NCBI GenBank assembly: GCA_031771865.1
Contig: JASISA010000007.1
Coordinates: 1 to 64,000, forward strand
Origin: Nothophaeocryptopus gaeumannii
Taxonomy: Eukaryota; Ascomycota; Dothideomycetes; Mycosphaerellales; Mycosphaerellaceae
Reading direction: 5' to 3'
Length of the DNA: 64,000 nucleotides
Shown: in pieces, positions 12,730-24,069 of the stretch
How positions within the stretch are numbered: the first letter of the stretch is position 1
Layout of the letters: every line of letters starts with the position of its first letter
Made by a program: the position numbers and the translations under genes
Notes under the pieces: generated by a model
Database searches by the model: none
What the model was told of the DNA's origin: nothing
What the model saw: only the letters and a program-made list of their open reading frames with translations

Positions 12730-13458
12730 ATGGCATCATATCCTTCACTCACTGCACAACAAATTATCGCAGCATGCTGCGAGACTGATCGTAACACAGT
12801 GTACAAGACGGGCAGATTGGAGATCATACGAGTTGGACAATTGGCCATCAAGTTTGGCAGGGTAACAGCAGCAGAAGCCTACAACCAGTTGCATGCATAC
12901 GATATCCTTGATGCCGAGCTGTGCAGAGTACCCGCTGTCTACGCGTACTTCCATTCCGAAGATATCGACTATCTGTAATGGAGTTCATCGACGGCGACAA
13001 AAGAGAGCTGTGAACGAAGCGGAAATAAGCAATATCGTCGGCGATCGTGAAGCACATTCCACAGCTTTTCCACGACTCCTGGACCAGTTGTTCAAGATTC
13101 ATACTGTGTTCCTCTCTAGTCACCGGATGAGTTGGTGCATTTTCGCGATAAGGACGACCTTTCAGCCTACGTCAATTCCAGGCTTCTAGCTAACCATAAC
13201 AAGTTCACGCTTACAGAAACTCCTCTGGTATTCAATTATAGAGATATCGCACTGCGCAACCTTATATTTGGCGACAACTATATCTGCCTTCTTGACTGGG
13301 AGTGCGCAGGTTACTATCCAAGGACCGCGGAGATTGCGACCCTTCGCCTAGATATTGGCGATAACGAAATAGACCTTCAGTTCCACCACAGCCTCGAAGA
13401 AGCAGTCCTACGCGATGCTCCGCTATCAGCTTCGGAATGCATACAAGCTCAGTGCTAG
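12730..13458 (+). pseudogene. Phosphotransferase (APH/choline-kinase-like) pseudogene
   Basis: Aminoglycoside-phosphotransferase-fold kinases of fungi phosphorylate small molecules. From the ATG at 12730 the frame reads MASYPSLTAQQII, then a beta-strand with a lysine in the ATP-binding position (GQLAIKFGR). The frame breaks at about 12975, where a one-base shift restores VMEFIDGDKREL. The catalytic loop is well preserved at about 13231-13275: FNYRDIALRNLIFGDN, with Asp and Asn of the Brenner motif kept and Tyr-Arg replacing the usual His-Gly. LLDWECAGYYPRTAEIA (about 13291-13340) is the metal-binding motif. Several frameshifts lie between, so it is a pseudogene. Confidence 0.75.
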
Positions 13459-13633
13459 CAAGAGCTCGCGGTCAACCATGTCCGATACTATTGGTAAGTC
13501 TTGCTCCTTTCGCCGAAGTCAAGAACAAGCGCTTACGATCATCGAGGCCGACTGAGGAGGAGAAAGCGAACTCTCGTAGACGCCGGCGGAGACGAGTTCG
13601 AGAACATGACGCGGGAGATGCAACATAACATCG

Positions 13634-13960
13634 CTACGTCATCCCACTATCCGCGAAGCAGAATTCCTTTAGGCCACGAGAAGCCTGCGCGTCTCGGCCT
13701 CCAACGATAAGATCGTGTACATCCTTTACACTGAAACGTCCTGCCGGGAGGCTGATTTTGACGACCAATGAGCGTGTCGCTGTAGCTGGATAATCTCTGC
13801 TGATCATTTCCAGACGTCCATTAATATCGTCGTCCGCTACGTGACGCATGTTGATCTGGATAGATCGATCACCGCCCGAGATGGAAAGAAACTGCGTGAC
13901 ATGGTTGTTGCTTAGGGGCGAGTGCTCCCAACGGCCCTCGGTATGGACGACGAGTGACAC
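13634..13960 (-). CDS. Possible fragment of a fungal DUF7770-like protein
   Basis: A 108-residue minus-strand frame contains LSISGGDRSIQINMRHV, ISRDYPATATRSLVVKISLP and FSVKDVHDLIVGGRD. The pattern of short beta-strands followed by V-DV--LI---RD resembles fungal DUF7770 proteins by general appearance only. No convincing start codon or partner exon was found. It may be a decayed remnant like the neighbours. Confidence 0.25.
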   Translation of the reverse strand: MSLVVHTEGRWEHSPLSNNHVTQFLSISGGDRSIQINMRHVADDDINGRLEMISRDYPATATRSLVVKISLPAGRFSVKDVHDLIVGGRDAQASRGLKEFCFADSGMT

Positions 13961-14344
13961 TAGCGACTTGCTGGCTCCAGTCCGCGTCCTGAATCGAGAC
14001 CTTCAGATAGGTCCGCCATCTTCGTAACGAATGAAGGATGTCTGCAATAGTGATGCAGTTGCAATGGTATAGAGCTCGTGTTGAGATAGACTTTGGAGTC
14101 GTCTTATATGCAGCAGCTGCCTTTCTTTGAGGTAGATGGAGCACTTCTAGGCGAATGATGCTCTAGCCGAGCGCATAAATTCATCGAGTGAGTGTGTATT
14201 ACATCGCGGTTGGAATGTCTAACATCAATGCTTCTAGCCATCGTCCGATGGCGCCTTTCCATAAGCACACCAGCCTCCAATGGACCAGGGTGGCCACCGA
14301 CGACACAGCGTCAATTGCATTCTGGTCCTTCGCGCTGCTGCGTC

Positions 14345-14470
14345 CCTTCGTGCCTTTCGTCGCTTTTCGTCGCTTTGTGTCGCTTCGTGTTGCTCTACAT
14401 TAGTTTGTGTCGCTTTGCGTCGCTTTACATTAGTTTGTGTCGCTTCCTCCCGCTCTTTGTCGCTTTCACT
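14345..14470. repeat. Imperfect minisatellite of TCGCTTYGTG-like units
   Basis: The plus strand repeats variants of CGTCGCTTTGTGTCGCTT and TACATTAGTTTGTGTCGC several times with imperfect copies of about 33 bp. It breaks coding potential on both strands, and I see no gene using it. Confidence 0.7.
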
Positions 14471-14652
14471 TTGCATGTTTCTTTACTCCCATTCCTCGCT
14501 CATTAACGACATGCCACGAGCGCGCGCAGCACATGATCATGCCTGGCTCTTGATCGATCTAGGAAAGAAATCTCGCACACTGGGTTCTGCGAGGCTAGCC
14601 TACGACATTCGCGCTCTTCAACAACAGCCTCTTGCGTGAAATTCCGCTATAG

Positions 14653-15458
14653 CTACTTCGGCGGAGCCTTGCATGCTCTCTGCAGGCTCCACGTAGGCTT
14701 CCAGCTCACCTTATAGAAGACCTTGCCATGTTTGCGCATACTGCGCAGGATGCGGTCGACCGTCCGTAGGCTGGTCCGCGCTTCCGGCAGTCGGATGTGA
14801 GACAGCGTCATCTGCTGGGCAGACACAGACGTCGTACTGGTAGCATAGCAGACTTCGCCTTGGGATGGGCACGTGCGTGGAGGTGATGGGACCAAGGGAA
14901 CTCTCGGCCGTCTTTCGCGGCGCTTTCGAGGCTTGCGTGCGGCCTTCTGGGGTTGAGGATGCTTGGACGCCTATCAACCTCGTCAGCATTGTGTGAAGCC
15001 CAAATAGCGATATGTTCGCTTACTGTATAGTCCTTAAAATGTGCTCCACGAACCGTCTCGTCGAAAGCCATTCCGTATTGGTCGCAGCACGAGCTCCTCA
15101 GATGACAGTTTTCCGCTACAACGCACTTCTTCACTGCATTCTCGCTTTCATGCGAGGCTTGCGAAACACGGACTCTTTCTCCTTTCGACCACTAATGCTC
15201 GGGTAGGTCCATATTTGCCACGTTTTGGTGCCCTTGCATCCTGCTGGTAGGTACTACTCTCCGAAGACAAGCTTCGCAGCCGTTTACACACATCTGGGCC
15301 ACAGCCTTGTATGCTTGGCCGACCGTTCTGCATTGGTCGACCGCGTCGCCGTCGTGGTATCCAGGGAATGATGTCGTCATCACTGCTGTCGACCGCGTGC
15401 TCTCTGTGGGCACACCCTCGTCGTGCTGCACCTGGTTCGACGGTTGTTTGCTCGGCAT
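14653..15458 (-). other. Anonymous minus-strand frames, one with a chromodomain-like end
   Basis: Three overlapping minus-strand frames (14653-14895, 14808-15134, 15192-15458) could be exons of one decayed gene. The most 3' frame reads VDRILRSMRKHGKVFYKVSW, which loosely resembles a chromodomain start (V--IL--R---GK--Y-V-W). No joined model keeps a clean frame. Treat as unassigned. Confidence 0.25.
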
Positions 15459-15479
15459 TGGCCCGTGAAAGCTAATCGG

Positions 15480-16453
15480 TCAGTGATTGCGCTGCTCTTT
15501 CAGACCTTCGCGATCATGCGCAGTCAAGCCATGTAGCGTATCTCTCGCGTTAGCCGCATCTCTGCGTGGTCTGTTAGTCCAATTCAGCAAGGAGAATTGT
15601 TATTAGGGAAGGTGCAATGCTGAGCTTACCGTATATGCGTGCTACCATCATCTCCTAGAGCCAGTTCTTCGAATGCGCCGCACGACCTTTGCGGCTGATC
15701 TGCCTCGGGCTGTGTCGAAGGTACGGTGCCAAGAGTTGTGCACGGTGGACTTTCTAGTGCGGTGAGCCCTGACTTAGTACCAACACCAAACGCTGGGCAA
15801 CGAGACTTGTTTCCTTCAAATGATGCTGTAGCCGACCATGGATATTCAGGCTCGCCACGGTCACGACCAGCACCTGATACGCAGTGATCGACTTGAGCTT
15901 GGCCGGTGGAACCCGACGTAGGAGTGGGAACACTGCAGACTGGAAGGAGAGCTGGAGCAGGAGCGGTTTCGACGTTGTTGTCCGCGCTTTTGCTTGTACC
16001 GTCCCACACAAATGGAAGCTCGGGCATAAAACCCGGGAGGTCTGCGAAGGCATTCGAGGTGTTCAACAAGACGTTGTCCGCAGGGAAATACGCCTCACGA
16101 TAGCCGACTACTATCCTTTGATCGACCGTATGAGACTTCTCTGCGTCGGACGCTGGACCCGTACCATCGCATTCTGTACTCAAAGGTGTCAGCTCACGCG
16201 TCGCTAGTCTTTCGAGCTACGTCCTATGCGCATGCATACCTTCGTCATTAGTAGATCCGTGGCATGTCTTACTGCCGGCAAATGCTGTCACTGTTCTTGA
16301 TTGTGCAACCAGGGCGTCAAATACTGGCATAGGCTCTAGTGTCTTGGGACTATGCTTCTTCCTATGCTTGATAGATGGCGGCCCGGAGTAGACAATCATA
16401 TTGTCGAGCTGAGTGGGAATGCTGGGGGAGAAGGACTTAAGCATAGTCTCCAT
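15480..16453 (-). CDS. Hypothetical protein, three exons, about 282 aa
   Basis: Model: exon 1 16453-16240 (ATG, METMLKSFSPS), intron 16174-16239 (GTATGC...TACAG), exon 2 16173-15630, intron 15571-15629 (GTAAGC...CTAACAG), exon 3 15570-15480 ending in TGA. Splice phases agree and total length is 849 nt (282 codons plus stop). The product is low in predicted structure, rich in Ser/Thr/Pro, with no domain I recognise. The clean phase agreement is the main support. Neighbouring frames are non-coding or decayed, so it could also be a chance model or an orphan gene. Confidence 0.45.
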
Positions 16454-16525
16454 CGTGAAAACTTCAAAGACGAAAACGCCGTCGAGACCTGCTGGGGGAA
16501 GACTCGGACAGCGACGAGACCACAA

Positions 16526-17797
16526 GCTTATAACTGATCCTGGTGGTCAGACGAGCGCCACAACCCTCCGCACCAGTGCATGTTCAGTCCCGGCACAGCT
16601 TTTGCCGTGGAAGTCGTGCAGGCATTACCGCGAATTCCTACCACTCAACGATCGCCATCCGCGCGCTTGGCGCTCGAAGTGTCGCTAACGCCGCTAACCG
16701 GCGCTGGTAGAGCAAAGAGAGACATGAAAAGACCTGTGAAAGGCCTTCTGAGCAGCATGGATGAGACACGCCAAGCGTGCCGCAGGCTGGATCGAAGATC
16801 GTTAGCAGTCGCCCGTGTCGCCTCGCCGTAGTAGCTGGCCTCTGATTGGAACTGTCGGACCGGAATGTCGCTTTGCATACTCCGCCGCCAGCCACCGTGG
16901 AAAGATTGCACTTATCGAGGTCGTATTCCACGGACGACCTGCCCGACCAGGAAACTCGGCCGCTTGATCTGGTGCACCGTAATCCCAATTGGCCGAGTGT
17001 CAATAGCCAACACCGCGCGTTGTCGCACCATTGCTCAGCTCATATGCACTCGAGCTTAGCCACCCTCAGAGAGGTACCGCGCATAGCGTAGCTCGGTGCA
17101 GAGCGCCAACACGTATTGTGCATAGCTAGTGGGCGGCCTTCTGTGAGCGGGGCATGCTCGCGGTCGAAGGATGCTGTCGAGGCGCGGCGTGTCCGGTCTG
17201 CAGGGCCGTCCTCATCACGCGTCGGCGCAACTGTGGATCCTCTTGGCCATCTTCTTCAGCACCGTAGCGAGCAGGTCGGTCGACGTGGGAAGTGGTCGCG
17301 CGGCTGCTCATACTGTGGGTAGCAGTGGTTCACAGATGGGAAGATGCGCGACATCGACAGGTGGACAATCGGCCGATCGCGTGCAGGAATGCGACGAATG
17401 CGGACGAAAGGAGCCGACTAAGGCGACCGAGGCGCGTGCTGTTCGCGCAGAGGGCCGGCGGGTGGGCGCAGGATGTTGGGAAAGGGAATTGCAAGCAAAA
17501 TGGATGGATGGGTAGAGGAGCTGAGGTCTTATAGGCGGCGTGGGGGTTCGCGCCCGCCCGATCGAGGGGCGCCCACTTCCGGATGCGGGTTTGCCGCGAC
17601 CAGCTTTATAGGGGAAACAGCTTCTATATTCTGTACATCTACTAAGACAATATATTATACTCTTAGTTTCTTAGCTCAATATACTACTACCTATCTATAG
17701 ACATTCTAAGTCTTATTTCCAAGTCTATAGGATTGGCCTCTAGCTAGTATAAGAATACTACTATCCCATTTTCTCTTATAGGAGGTATCTAAGGCTT
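16526..17797. other. No recognised gene; AT-rich RIP-like tail at 17600-17797
   Basis: 16526-17590 is GC-normal with only overlapping short frames. From about 17600 the sequence switches abruptly to an AT-rich, TpA-rich stretch like the RIP-altered transposons later in the window. This stretch forms the 3' flank of the JmjC gene and may mark a small mutated repeat. Confidence 0.5.
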
Positions 17798-19234
17798 CTA
17801 TTCTTCTATACACTTATAGCCTAGTAATACACTCTGAGTATGCCCTTTACAGAGATTTGTACAGCGCGATCCACGGATTTGACAGGGACATTTATCGATT
17901 GAACATCCCTGTCTACCTCTTCGACCACAGGAGCAACCGAGCCGGCGAATGCTCTCGATCCTCTGTAAGATCTCGTCTGATATCCTCGAGCTATCATCCC
18001 CAACACAGAAGTCTAACGCCCGATTCTGCACAATGCTATGTAGTCCAGTAAGGGTATCGCCAAGCTGGAGGGGAATAGGCTCATTTGTTACCGAAGGGTA
18101 CGTACACGCCCATTCGACGTTGCCTAGGATTTGCTGAATGTTAAGCTTATCCCACAGCATTCCCCCCTCCATAATGCAAGGCGACAGCGTAAGCGGAGCA
18201 TGAACTACTCTCAACCCGGGCGGCATAAGTAGCACGTCGTCAGGCTCGAGTATTATGATCCTCACTTTGGACACTGGTGGAACCCATGCACAGCTGTGCT
18301 CCGTAAAGGCTGCATATTCTTGGTGGGTGAGGTTGACAGCTATCATCCACGCTTTTACACCTCGAAGGCAGCGAAGCCAGGTACCGCTTAAGATGTCTAC
18401 ATGCGGACCGGAGAACGATAGTGTTGAAGCCATGATTGCAAATGAGAGGCTTTCGTCTACATCCACTGCGGCCATTTGACTCTCTTTGCCAATTTGCCGC
18501 TTCTGTGCTTTGATATGATCAAGTAGCCGGTATCGCGGATGAAGCGTAAAGATTGGCGCTCGAGCTTTACCATGAGCCTTCAAATTCAGTGCGTTTATTG
18601 GACTGTCCCGAATGGATAGCTTCTCCGAAACCTCTTCATTGTTCATCTTGGCTCGTAAAGCTGTAATGTCCGTGTTGCTAACGTTGTTCTCGCCAAAAAC
18701 CTGCGTCTCAACCTCGCTAGCTATCGCTGCGAGGTTCTCCGTATATGCTGCGATCGAGTGCATGTGGGAGTCTCCAAAAGCTTCACCTCGCACCAGAACG
18801 ACCCGATCGAAGATTCCCCCACTGTCTAGGACTTGTTGTACTTGTGATGGGGACATCAAATAAGCATCACACGGGCCAGCTCCACCGGGAAAGTAATCGC
18901 TGCAGTGGGGGAGCTGAGCGCAAGAGAGCCATGCCTTTGCCAGCTCGATGTGATCTGTCGACTTTCCACCGATATGATGCCGCAGATAATCAAGGTGCTG
19001 CATTAGACGACCCTTAGAGCACTCGAAGTTGCCATGGAAGTAAGACGCAGCGCATGGGATGGGATGCTCGGGTTCGGGATAGGGTATGCCAATACCACCG
19101 TCCAATTCTGCACTGCTCGACTTCGGCACCACCCGCTCACTAGAGAATAGCTTAATCTTCCTCGTGGCATCGAGGATATGCGGCGTCTGCTTTCCACGGT
19201 ACGATTCTCCGGCGGCCTGGACGTCGACAAGCAT
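17798..19234 (-). CDS. JmjC-like protein with C-terminal cysteine cluster, 478 aa
   Basis: Uninterrupted frame from ATG (MLVDVQAAGESY). JmjC proteins are Fe(II)/2-oxoglutarate oxygenases. The likely iron ligands are His278 and Asp280 in SFSGPHVDILSG and His345 in GLRVVHAPL, which sits after a strand like those of JmjC barrels (DDVLLMPPGL). The C-terminus has a CXC-like zinc-binding pattern (CSCGRRGRQGC, KCPCQ, CTNLCKGH), as seen in some DNA-binding and transposon-linked proteins. Upstream, a 292-residue frame ends only three bases before this ATG and in the same frame. Substrate unknown. JmjC assignment is from motif order, not a search. Confidence 0.6.
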   Translation of the reverse strand: MLVDVQAAGESYRGKQTPHILDATRKIKLFSSERVVPKSSSAELDGGIGIPYPEPEHPIPCAASYFHGNFECSKGRLMQHLDYLRHHIGGKSTDHIELAKAWLSCAQLPHCSDYFPGGAGPCDAYLMSPSQVQQVLDSGGIFDRVVLVRGEAFGDSHMHSIAAYTENLAAIASEVETQVFGENNVSNTDITALRAKMNNEEVSEKLSIRDSPINALNLKAHGKARAPIFTLHPRYRLLDHIKAQKRQIGKESQMAAVDVDESLSFAIMASTLSFSGPHVDILSGTWLRCLRGVKAWMIAVNLTHQEYAAFTEHSCAWVPPVSKVRIIILEPDDVLLMPPGLRVVHAPLTLSPCIMEGGMLWDKLNIQQILGNVEWACTYPSVTNEPIPLQLGDTLTGLHSIVQNRALDFCVGDDSSRISDEILQRIESIRRLGCSCGRRGRQGCSIDKCPCQIRGSRCTNLCKGHTQSVLLGYKCIEE

Positions 19235-19237
19235 CGC

Positions 19238-20116
19238 TTACTCCTCTCTGCTTCTTTTCTTTTTCCTATCTGGTCCCTTCACAGGAGCTAGACTGGACTT
19301 AATCCCCTTTCTTTTAGCTGTGCTCGAGCTTTTGGGTGCACAATTTCCTTTGTTGGCGTTTGCATGAATCGCTGACGAAGACCCATCTGTTGATTCTTGT
19401 TCTGCTACACCGACCAGCAAGCCGAAGCGGTCCAGCTCGCAGTTCAGAGGCAAGTTCCCGGATCTCTCGAGAATGTTGTTGTCCAGCCTCCAATTCACGC
19501 CCTTGTCCCAATCCCGCAATCGGTGTAGGTCACGCTGCAAGACCCGCCATCTTTGAGGGTTTCCGATCGGTGGACTGGCATCTCCCAGATTTTGGCGCTC
19601 TTGCTGACTGAAGCGAAAAAGAAGCAGACTGTTCAAGCGGTCGAAAGCGTGGGCCATCGTTTTGTTTGCTCTGGCGACCTGAACCACTAGCTTCAGGTAC
19701 TTTAAGCCTGTATTTGACGACCGCGATGGGAGAAGTCCATAATGGAGGACTGGTTCGAGGCCCCAGCAGGATATGATGTTGAGTGACTGCCTCCACAGCT
19801 CGCGCTGATCACCTATAGCGGTTGGGTCGCTCTCCGCCTTTTCTTTCGATCCTCTATCGGCTAGGAGGACGATATCATCCCATCCAGAGCATTTCTCAGC
19901 TTCCTGCAAGATTTTGCGATCAAGCGCGCATAAGACCGATCGTAAAAGATGCGCCTGGAGCTCGAGGTCCCGATTGTGCTCTTCTAATGCGTCCCTCTCT
20001 CGGATGATCCGGCGAATGTGACTTTGAATACCCGCTTGCCTATGTCGACCTGCGCTCAGCCTTCCAATAGCCCGAAGTTCGTGGAGGAGCGTGTGCGAAG
20101 CGTCGTGCGCCGGCAT
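19238..20116 (-). CDS. Coiled-coil protein with basic C-terminus, 292 aa, in frame with the JmjC gene
   Basis: Reads MPAHDASHTLLHELRAIG, then a charged helical region typical of a coiled coil (RERDALEEHNRDLELQAHLL), a central region with no recognised domain, and a lysine/arginine-rich tail (KGPDRKKKRSREE) that could be a nuclear signal. It ends with TAA, followed by one codon (GCG) and the ATG of the JmjC frame, all in one reading frame. It may be the N-terminal half of one protein split by a nonsense mutation, or the first unit of a two-cistron transcript. Confidence 0.5.
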   Translation of the reverse strand: MPAHDASHTLLHELRAIGRLSAGRHRQAGIQSHIRRIIRERDALEEHNRDLELQAHLLRSVLCALDRKILQEAEKCSGWDDIVLLADRGSKEKAESDPTAIGDQRELWRQSLNIISCWGLEPVLHYGLLPSRSSNTGLKYLKLVVQVARANKTMAHAFDRLNSLLLFRFSQQERQNLGDASPPIGNPQRWRVLQRDLHRLRDWDKGVNWRLDNNILERSGNLPLNCELDRFGLLVGVAEQESTDGSSSAIHANANKGNCAPKSSSTAKRKGIKSSLAPVKGPDRKKKRSREE

Positions 20117-22043
20117 CTCGCTTTTGATTGTGATTGCGGCGGCCTGGCTGGTGGTGCTTGCAATTTACAGAACCACGTCTGTGCGCAGCTACAGAAAACC
20201 CTAATTGCGTCTTGGCACAGTAACGTCACCTCGAGGCAACCGATGAGCTTTCTTCACGAACTGTTGCAATGTTGAAACAGATCCCGATATACTAGGTTGT
20301 TGTGTGCTCGCTGAGAGATTGCGCTTGTATCTATAGATAGAATGAAGATTCCAAAAGGCCAATTTGAAGAGAGCGTCGAATCAACAATCTTCCGGGGAAA
20401 AACCTTTGAGTATCTAACGTTAGAGGCTTATTTCAGCTTTGATTGGGCTCACTACTTACAAAGCGAAGTCGTGAAGGCATCTCAGACAGCGTCCACAGAC
20501 ACAGACAACTTAGCATCTCATGCATCATCGACGTTGACAGCCACGAGCAGGCCCCAAGCTGCAGGTTCAGGAAAGAAAAAAGGACTGGCATCTCCACCAC
20601 GGACATTCTTGATCGATAAGAGGGTCTATAGTTCAAGGGCACCTCACGTAGGGCCCCTTTCAAACATGGGCGGACAGATATCGGAGGTATCAATGAATAC
20701 ACGTGGATCAGTCTCTTTTGGTTAGGCAGCTTTCAAGACTTGCAATATACCATGCCAAGGCTGCCTCCCCCGAGCGCTGGCTTGAGAAGCCGGTCTAGTA
20801 TGTGGAAAGCAGGAGAAGCATGGTACGGTGCTGAGAAGACCCTCACAAGACACTACTCAAGCTCGTGAACTAGCGCCGTGTCTATATCGGTTAACACTTG
20901 TACTCTGGATTTCAATAAGGGAACGCTTACTGTTGTCCCCGAGCGAGACTTCCCCCGTCCCTTCCTCATCTCCGGCTGCATTTGCTGTTCGAGCCTCGTA
21001 GGCTGCGTGTTCAAAACTTGACCGCGTCCATACCGGCAGCGAGGACGTGGGCAAAGCAGCCGATGCAAAGTACGGAGGTGGATCAGTCGATATCAAGCAG
21101 TTATCGATGATATTCGAATTTTGGCAAGCACCAAAGCGCTTTTTGATATGTCTCCGTAGGCGACTGAAAAGCCCCTCTCGGCGCAATCCTTGAGGCTCGG
21201 AGTCAATTCTTAATCGGAGAGAGATGTACATCGAGTGATGATAGATACGTCCGTTACAATGTTGCGGCCACCCGAATGCCTTATAAGTGCTGTGTCCGAT
21301 GAGACAGTATGATGTGTTCCTGGAATCCTACTTTGGAAAATTAGCTTCCGCACAAGAAGTTTCGGGAATTCTGCAGCACTCGAGTTGATAATAATCGGTA
21401 GTCAAGGTTGCTCCAGCAGGACTTGTACCCAATGCGAACCAGCAATATGTATTCCTATGTTGCCAACGCCCTTGTGCTTCTAGCATTGACGAACCAGGCT
21501 GTCAGCCGCATCCCACCGCCTCAAATTCGACTGTGCGAACCTTATACTCATACAACAACAATAACTCAGACAACGTACCTCCTGGAAGTTACTGCACCTT
21601 CTACGGCCGGCCAGCCGCTGCCAACGCCATATTCCATACACTCCGACCGATGCGACATACGAGCCTGTGAGATGTGTAGGTGTTGGAGATAAGGTATAGT
21701 AGATGCCTGAATGCGCTAATCTGTTTCAGGGTGGTTTCATGGATGCCCAGCGATGCCCAACACTGAGGTATATAGGCAGTCACCCTCGACACTCATTTGA
21801 TAGAGACATGCAGTCCCGTATGGAGCCTACGAGCCGTCTTGTTATTCCCTCCCAACAGTTATGAGCCCGGAGTAGCGCATGCCTCCGGCGTTCTTTGTTT
21901 GAACAGCATACTTCCGCTACATTATCAAGACGACTGCATCCGGTGATTACTAACGGAACGGAACACGACAGAAGTCAGTGTTGGCCCCGGATCAATAAGA
22001 GGATTGATCAGTACATTGTGACCAAGGACGGAACCGTGACCTA
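20117..22043. other. Sparse region with three unassigned small frames
   Basis: 20342-20725 (+) is a 127-residue ATG frame (MKIPKGQFEESVESTIF) without recognised domain. 20857-21231 (-) is a 124-residue ATG frame with a basic N-terminus. 21432-21692 (+) begins MRTSNMYSYVANALVLLALT and could encode a signal peptide of a small secreted protein, though its downstream part changes frame. None has supporting motifs. Confidence 0.3.
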
Positions 22044-23171
22044 TTGGACAGCAATATGGCAGACGATTTCGAAGAGAGCAAGGCGGCAACCGGCCTGATC
22101 CTGACGAAGGAGAACTGGTCTGAGTGGATTGATTACTACGAGGACGTAATCATGGGCAAGGGCCTATGGGAGCTCACTCAAAAGGAGCCACAGAAGCCGA
22201 GAGATGGGGAGTCGACTACCGCGTACGATACTGCGGTTCAGAGGGACTCAAAGGCTGTTGCGATCCTAAAGAGGGCCACAGGAAAGACAGGTCGAGTACA
22301 TCTTATCGGGCTACGGACTAGCAAAGCAGTGGTCGACAAGTTAAGGGAAGTCAACGAGACATCTCAAGAGGAGAGGGCTCAGTCCCTACTCACTCAGTTT
22401 CACGGATTCAAAGCGTTTGAATCGGTCGATATAACTGCCAGCAAGCTTACTCAGTTACAAACTGAGATTGGTTTAGCTATGCCAGCCGAGAAGCCAACGG
22501 ACACATCGAAGAAGGCGGTCCTCATTCAGTCACTCCCAGAGCAATACCAATCGACGGTGTTTGCATTGAAGGCTGCGGGCCTTACGAGTCTCTCATTTGA
22601 GACAGTAGCCTAGCGTCTACGAAACGTTGAGTCGGCGATGGAGCCAAAGGACGCTGAGGAGAGCATTGCTCGGTCAGCGAGAAACAGGCCCTACCAAAGT
22701 AAGGACAGACAGGAAAAGAAGGACAGGGAAGTAAGCAAATGCTTCTACTGTAGGAGACCCGGTCATCAGAGAAATGACTGTTGGGCCCTTCACCCTGAGA
22801 AGAAGCCAAGAGATCTGAAAGGTCGTAGAAAGGAACAGACAGAGGAGACAGGACACGCAGCATAGACTGCAATCAACCCAGACTTAATTAAGCCAACTGA
22901 TTGGGTCCTGGATTCCGGAGCTACGCGACATATGACTGGTGATCGAGACTGGTTCGTTGACTATTTGCCCTATCAGGGGCAAGTAACTATTGCGAACGGC
23001 AAGGCCCTAGAGATTCAGGGCAAGGGAACGGTTAAGGTGTTCATCAACGGTGACAAGATACCAACTCCTATTACGGAGGTATTCTATGTCCCAGAGATCG
23101 GATATAACCTGCTGTCAATACCGCATATCTTGCATCATGCAGACCAAGCAGCAGTCGGGTTTCCTCAATAG
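22044..23171 (+). pseudogene. Ty1/copia gag-protease fragment with three TAG stops
   Basis: One 376-codon frame runs through three in-frame TAG codons (22611, 22863, 23169). It encodes a copia Gag (NWSEWIDYYEDVI, LTQFHGFKAFESVD), a zinc knuckle CFYCRRPGHQRNDC (about 22740-22781) and the start of the aspartic protease, WVLDSGATRHMTGD (about 22902-22943). The integrase and reverse transcriptase parts are absent, and no LTRs were seen. No frameshift occurs. All three stops are explained by CAG to TAG, a CpA to TpA change, as RIP produces. Confidence 0.85.
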
Positions 23172-24069
23172 CGCTTCCTGGCCAATGACTTCATAATCTC
23201 GGACTGGATTACTCGAGTGAACGCTTTTCAAAAGAGCAAGCCAGATGTCTTCAGCGATGCACCCAGCTTAAGCTATCTCTGCGCCGAGAGGGATCTCGCG
23301 AGGCTGATGCCTCGACCTACTGAAGCCCTGTCGCTGAACGCGCAGCAGAGATATAAAACACCATTGGTCGCTGCGATTGTGCACTCAAGCTGAGAGGTGC
23401 TAAGGATGTTTTTGAACGACATGGACATTCCGGACATTGACGAGACGATTGCAGAATTGAAGTTTAAAGCCAAATTTGTACTATTGCCAAGGTCGTTTCT
23501 GAACACCCCGTGGCGTTGGGCAGTCAGGAATGGCTTGGTGCATCTGTCGAAACACCTCTTGCCATTTGTGCCTAAGGAAGAACTCAACACTTCGTAGAGA
23601 GTTGATGGTACATTCAGTGTGGTGAACTAGTGTAGTGCCTCAGTTCCAGTTTCATTGTGAAACTGGCCGAAAACGGCTGGTACTGAGCCAATAGGCTAGC
23701 AATCTAAAAGACTTATGGGTTGAAGAATTGTATCCAGACATACATCCTGCAGTCGATGAGCGTGTGGTCTAGTCGATTGGAGTGCCAGATCCGAGCATAA
23801 ATTGCCAAGAGCAGTCCGGCTGCCAAAGATCGCGATGTTGAGGACCAGATACAGTGAGAGCTCCAGGAGCATATCCAGCAGGAGTGGACGTGAGACTAGG
23901 GGCTAGGAATGTGTTCGGTGTACACATTGAACAAGTACTTCACCACCATCTTGAAGGCACGATTTCTCCAGCTTGCGTTGTTTGTTTCTGTCCAACGGCG
24001 CCGATGGGAGGGGGTGGCGTGAATAAGCAGCCGCTTCAGCAGGTTTACAGCCATTAGAAGCTAGCCGTC
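23172..24069. other. Unassigned sequence after the copia fragment
   Basis: A continuation without copia pol motifs. Two short frames (23273-23590 minus, 23397-23597 plus) overlap and have no recognised domain. I see no LTR end or tail here. Confidence 0.4.

Noticed and set aside
14234..14476. Lys/Glu/Thr-rich minus-strand protein (ATQTNVKRRK repeats)
   Set aside because: It is a translation of the minisatellite, without start context or supporting exons.
22611..23171. Programmed TAG readthrough in the copia fragment
   Set aside because: Three stops in Gag-protease, all CAG-derivable, fit RIP better; the rest of pol is missing.
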